This document shows positions 11,785-13,799 of a stretch of DNA of 13,799 nt, piece by piece. Both the position numbers and the translations under genes were made by a program. The DNA lies in contig CALMMC010000012.1 of NCBI GenBank assembly GCA_937868205.1, positions 1-13,799 on the forward strand. Reading direction: 5' to 3'. Origin of the DNA: JAAZPG01 sp012797375 (GTDB taxonomy: Bacteria; Acidobacteriota; Aminicenantia; Aminicenantales; UBA4085). The notes under the pieces are model-generated. The model saw nothing but the letters and a program-made list of their open reading frames with translations, did not search any database and was not told the origin of the DNA. Positions within the stretch are counted from its first letter, which is position 1; each line of letters starts with the position of its first letter.

Positions 11785-13638
11785 ATGGATATGCTTCTCA
11801 AATGCCCTTCCTGCCAGGCGGATAACCAGCCCGACAGCCGGTTCTGCTCCCGCTGCGCGACTCCCCTGCCCCAGGAAGCGCCCTCCGATTCGGACGGCCT
11901 CACCAGGACGATGATCGCCTCGATCGACCGCCTGGAGCGCGGAATCCTCTTCGCCGGCCGGTACGAAATCATCGAGGAGATCGGCCGGGGCGGCATGGGA
12001 CGGGTTTACCGGGCCTATGACCGCCAGCTGAAGGAAGACGTCGCCCTCAAGCTTTTGAAGCCGGAAATCAGCTTCAACGAAAAAGCCGTCGAACGCTTCC
12101 GCAACGAGCTCAAGTTTGCCCGCCGGATCGCCCATCCCCGCGTCTGCCGGATGTACGACTTGGGCGAATCCGGGCTGGCCCATTATTTGACCATGGAATA
12201 TGTCGAAGGCGAGGACCTGAAAGCCTTCATCCGCCGCTCCGATCACCTGACGACGGCCAAGGCCCTGGACATCGGCCGGCAGATCGCCGAGGGCCTGGAG
12301 GAAGCCCACCGCTTGGGGGTCGTCCATCGAGACCTCAAGCCCCAAAACGTGATGATCGACCGCGAGGGCAAGGCGAAAATCATGGATTTCGGGCTGGCCC
12401 GAATCTCCGAAACCGAGGGGTTGACGGGATCCGGGCTCATGCTCGGAACGCCGGAATACATGTCCCCCGAACAGGTCGACCTCAAGGACGTCGACGGCCG
12501 GGTCGATATTTACGCCCTGGGCATCATCCTCTACGAGATGGTCACCGGGCATGTCCCGTTTAAGGGCGAAACGCCCTTGGCCGTCGCCTTGAAACAGAAA
12601 AACGAAAAGGCCCGCGACGTCCGGGAATCGAATCCCCTCGTTCCGGACACGCTGATCTCGGTGATCCTGAAATGCCTGGAAAAGGATCCGGGCCATCGCT
12701 ATCAGACCGCGGCCGAGACGTCCGAGGCCCTTCTGGAAGTCGAGCGGGGATTGTCCTCGGCCGTCCTGGAGATCTCCAAGACCTCGGCCCGCGGCTCAAG
12801 CGCGCACCTCCGTCCCCGGCGGATCAAGCGGGCGGTCGCCGTTCCGGCGGCTTTGGCTGTTCTGGCCGCGGCGATCGTCGCCGTCGTGTCGCTGACTGGA
12901 AAACGGAATCCGCCGGTTGCCGCCCGGCACTCCTCGATCGTCCCGGCCCTCGAAGGAGCCGAGGAAGAATCCACCCGGGCCGGCCGGGCGCTTCTCGGCA
13001 TGCTCGGTTCCAAGGATCCCGAAAACGTGAAGGCCGTGGAAAAGACGCTCAAGGAAATGCGTCGATACCTGCCGGAAAGCGGCCCGAGCGTGGAAGCCTG
13101 GAAACAAGCCCAGGAGAAATTCGAACGGAGCCGCGCCGGCGATCCGGCCGCGGCCGGCGCTCCCGAAATCGGCGGAGAAATGCAGCAGTTGATGGCCGTC
13201 ATTTCCGAACGGGAATCCGCCCGCCGGGCCCGGGATTCCATGATCCTGGTGAAAACCGGCCTCCGAGGCTGGTCGGCCGACAACAACTTCCTTTTCCGGC
13301 TGGCCCAGTTCGAGGAGCGTAACGCCGACGATGCTTTTTCTAAAAACGATTATGCCGGCTCCAAGGCCCTTTACCGGCTTCTGGAACGAATCTACCAGGC
13401 CGTTCCCAATGGCAAGACCGCGGCCCGCGGCGTCGTCGCTCTCCGGGGAATCGTCAAGAGCCTGAAAACCGAAGCCGCGGTCGTGCCCGAGGAAAAAATC
13501 GACTCCTGGCTGGCTTCCTCCGCCCGGGAGATCGCAGCCGAGGCCGAATCCTTCGCCTCCAAGGGCGACCTCGAGAACGCCTGCGGAGCGTTCACCCGGG
13601 CCGCCTTTCTTCTCCAAAAAATCCGCGACACGGGCTGA
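11785..13638 (+). CDS. Transmembrane Ser/Thr protein kinase with N-terminal zinc ribbon
   Basis: This protein of about 617 residues begins with a zinc ribbon (Cys7-x2-Cys10 and Cys21-x2-Cys24, KCPSCQ/FCSRCAT). A Hanks-type kinase domain follows (about 60-320): glycine loop GRGGMG (67-72), Lys89 in VALKLL, Glu108 in the C helix, catalytic HRDLKPQN (Asp183, Asn188), DFG (Asp201), the TPEYMSPEQ activation-segment end and DIYALGIILYEM. All catalytic residues are intact. A basic stretch (RPRRIKR) precedes a transmembrane helix (about 346-367, VAVPAALAVLAAAIVAVVSL). The last 250 or so residues are predicted outside the membrane and are helical, resembling repeat-type sensor regions without PASTA domains. 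Start choice is uncertain (GTG 11782, ATG 11785 or ATG 11791) and no clear ribosome site is seen. The kinase is a candidate writer for the FHA reader and PP2C eraser encoded at 5562-7292. Confidence 0.92.
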   Translation: MDMLLKCPSCQADNQPDSRFCSRCATPLPQEAPSDSDGLTRTMIASIDRLERGILFAGRYEIIEEIGRGGMGRVYRAYDRQLKEDVALKLLKPEISFNEKAVERFRNELKFARRIAHPRVCRMYDLGESGLAHYLTMEYVEGEDLKAFIRRSDHLTTAKALDIGRQIAEGLEEAHRLGVVHRDLKPQNVMIDREGKAKIMDFGLARISETEGLTGSGLMLGTPEYMSPEQVDLKDVDGRVDIYALGIILYEMVTGHVPFKGETPLAVALKQKNEKARDVRESNPLVPDTLISVILKCLEKDPGHRYQTAAETSEALLEVERGLSSAVLEISKTSARGSSAHLRPRRIKRAVAVPAALAVLAAAIVAVVSLTGKRNPPVAARHSSIVPALEGAEEESTRAGRALLGMLGSKDPENVKAVEKTLKEMRRYLPESGPSVEAWKQAQEKFERSRAGDPAAAGAPEIGGEMQQLMAVISERESARRARDSMILVKTGLRGWSADNNFLFRLAQFEERNADDAFSKNDYAGSKALYRLLERIYQAVPNGKTAARGVVALRGIVKSLKTEAAVVPEEKIDSWLASSAREIAAEAESFASKGDLENACGAFTRAAFLLQKIRDTG

Positions 13639-13680
13639 AGCCCATACCAAGCCCGAGACTCTCCGCCTCCCAAAAAGCGG

Positions 13681-13799
13681 GCGCACGTCCCCGGAGCGGG
13701 GCATTTGTTCCATCTTCGCAAATGCCGCGGAGCGGGGCTGAAGCGCCATTCATTACCTCAGGCTGCTCCCCCTCGGAACAGTCCTGGCGCGCACGTCCC
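13681..13799. repeat. Hairpin- and repeat-rich tail with 11-bp direct repeats
   Basis: GCGCACGTCCC occurs at 13681-13691 and again at 13789-13799, the very end of the window. In between, CGGAGCGGGGC occurs twice and two hairpins form (13700-13726 and 13759-13786). GGGCTGAAGC appears both across the kinase stop (13632-13641) and here (13735-13744). No coding region is supported. It looks like an intergenic repeat family cut by the window end. Confidence 0.5.
13700..13726 (+). terminator. Hairpin after the kinase gene
   Basis: GGCATTTG (13700-13707) pairs perfectly with CAAATGCC (13719-13726) around an 11-base loop, 62 bases after the kinase stop. No T-run follows. It may end the transcript or be part of the repeat unit in this tail. 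Confidence 0.4.

Noticed and set aside
1..13799. CRISPR array, insertion sequence, prophage or toxin-antitoxin genes
   Set aside because: No regularly spaced repeats, transposase, terminal inverted repeats or small toxin-like gene pairs were seen.

Overview
The window reads as a GC-rich bacterial chromosome fragment from a diderm with a metagenome-assembled look. From about position 811 to the end, codon use (constant GCC/GGC/CGG/CTC codons, many GGCC/CCGG words) and protein style are uniform and suggest an Acidobacteriota- or Candidatus Aminicenantes-like organism; this assignment is an inference from protein style only. The first ~700 bases look different: a class II tRNA-Leu(CAA) with encoded CCA and its own near-consensus promoter on the minus strand, then the start of an ECF sigma factor on the plus strand with a Chloroflexota-like flavour. 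The sigma gene is cut at its region 4, and the facing truD gene from the other side is also cut short. The ~110 bases between them belong to neither gene, so this is either a misassembly/chimera or a real rearrangement breakpoint.

Layout after the junction: truncated truD (minus, ~811-1318); a three-gene export operon on the plus strand (membrane fusion protein 1452-2663, FtsX-like permease 2667-3881, LolD/MacB-type ATPase 3874-4656) behind a sigma-70 promoter at 1374-1402; a minus-strand signalling operon (FHA/OB-fold membrane protein 6408-7292, PP2C phosphatase 5562-6386, and a membrane-anchored NTF2-like protein 4643-5529 carrying two single-base frameshifts); then, diverging from it, a plus-strand peroxide/superoxide defence operon perR-dfx-rbr (7407-8865). 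After that come an exported M14 zinc carboxypeptidase (9007-10716), a convergent sugar-phosphate-type nucleotidyltransferase (10720-11628, minus), and a transmembrane Ser/Thr protein kinase with an N-terminal zinc ribbon (11785-13638), followed by a short hairpin-rich tail.

Themes: the kinase, the PP2C phosphatase and the FHA phosphothreonine reader together give writer, eraser and reader functions within about 9 kb. The FHA/PP2C operon and the perR operon share one 114-bp divergent promoter region whose two -35 boxes form the arms of a 30-bp near-perfect palindrome. A second 17-bp palindrome sits across the FHA promoter spacer. This architecture could couple oxidative-stress sensing (PerR) to Ser/Thr phosphosignalling and is the most interesting regulatory signal in the window. 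Several genes (truD, perR, possibly the kinase) have their start codons at or within a few bases of the predicted transcription start, suggesting leaderless or very short-leader mRNAs.
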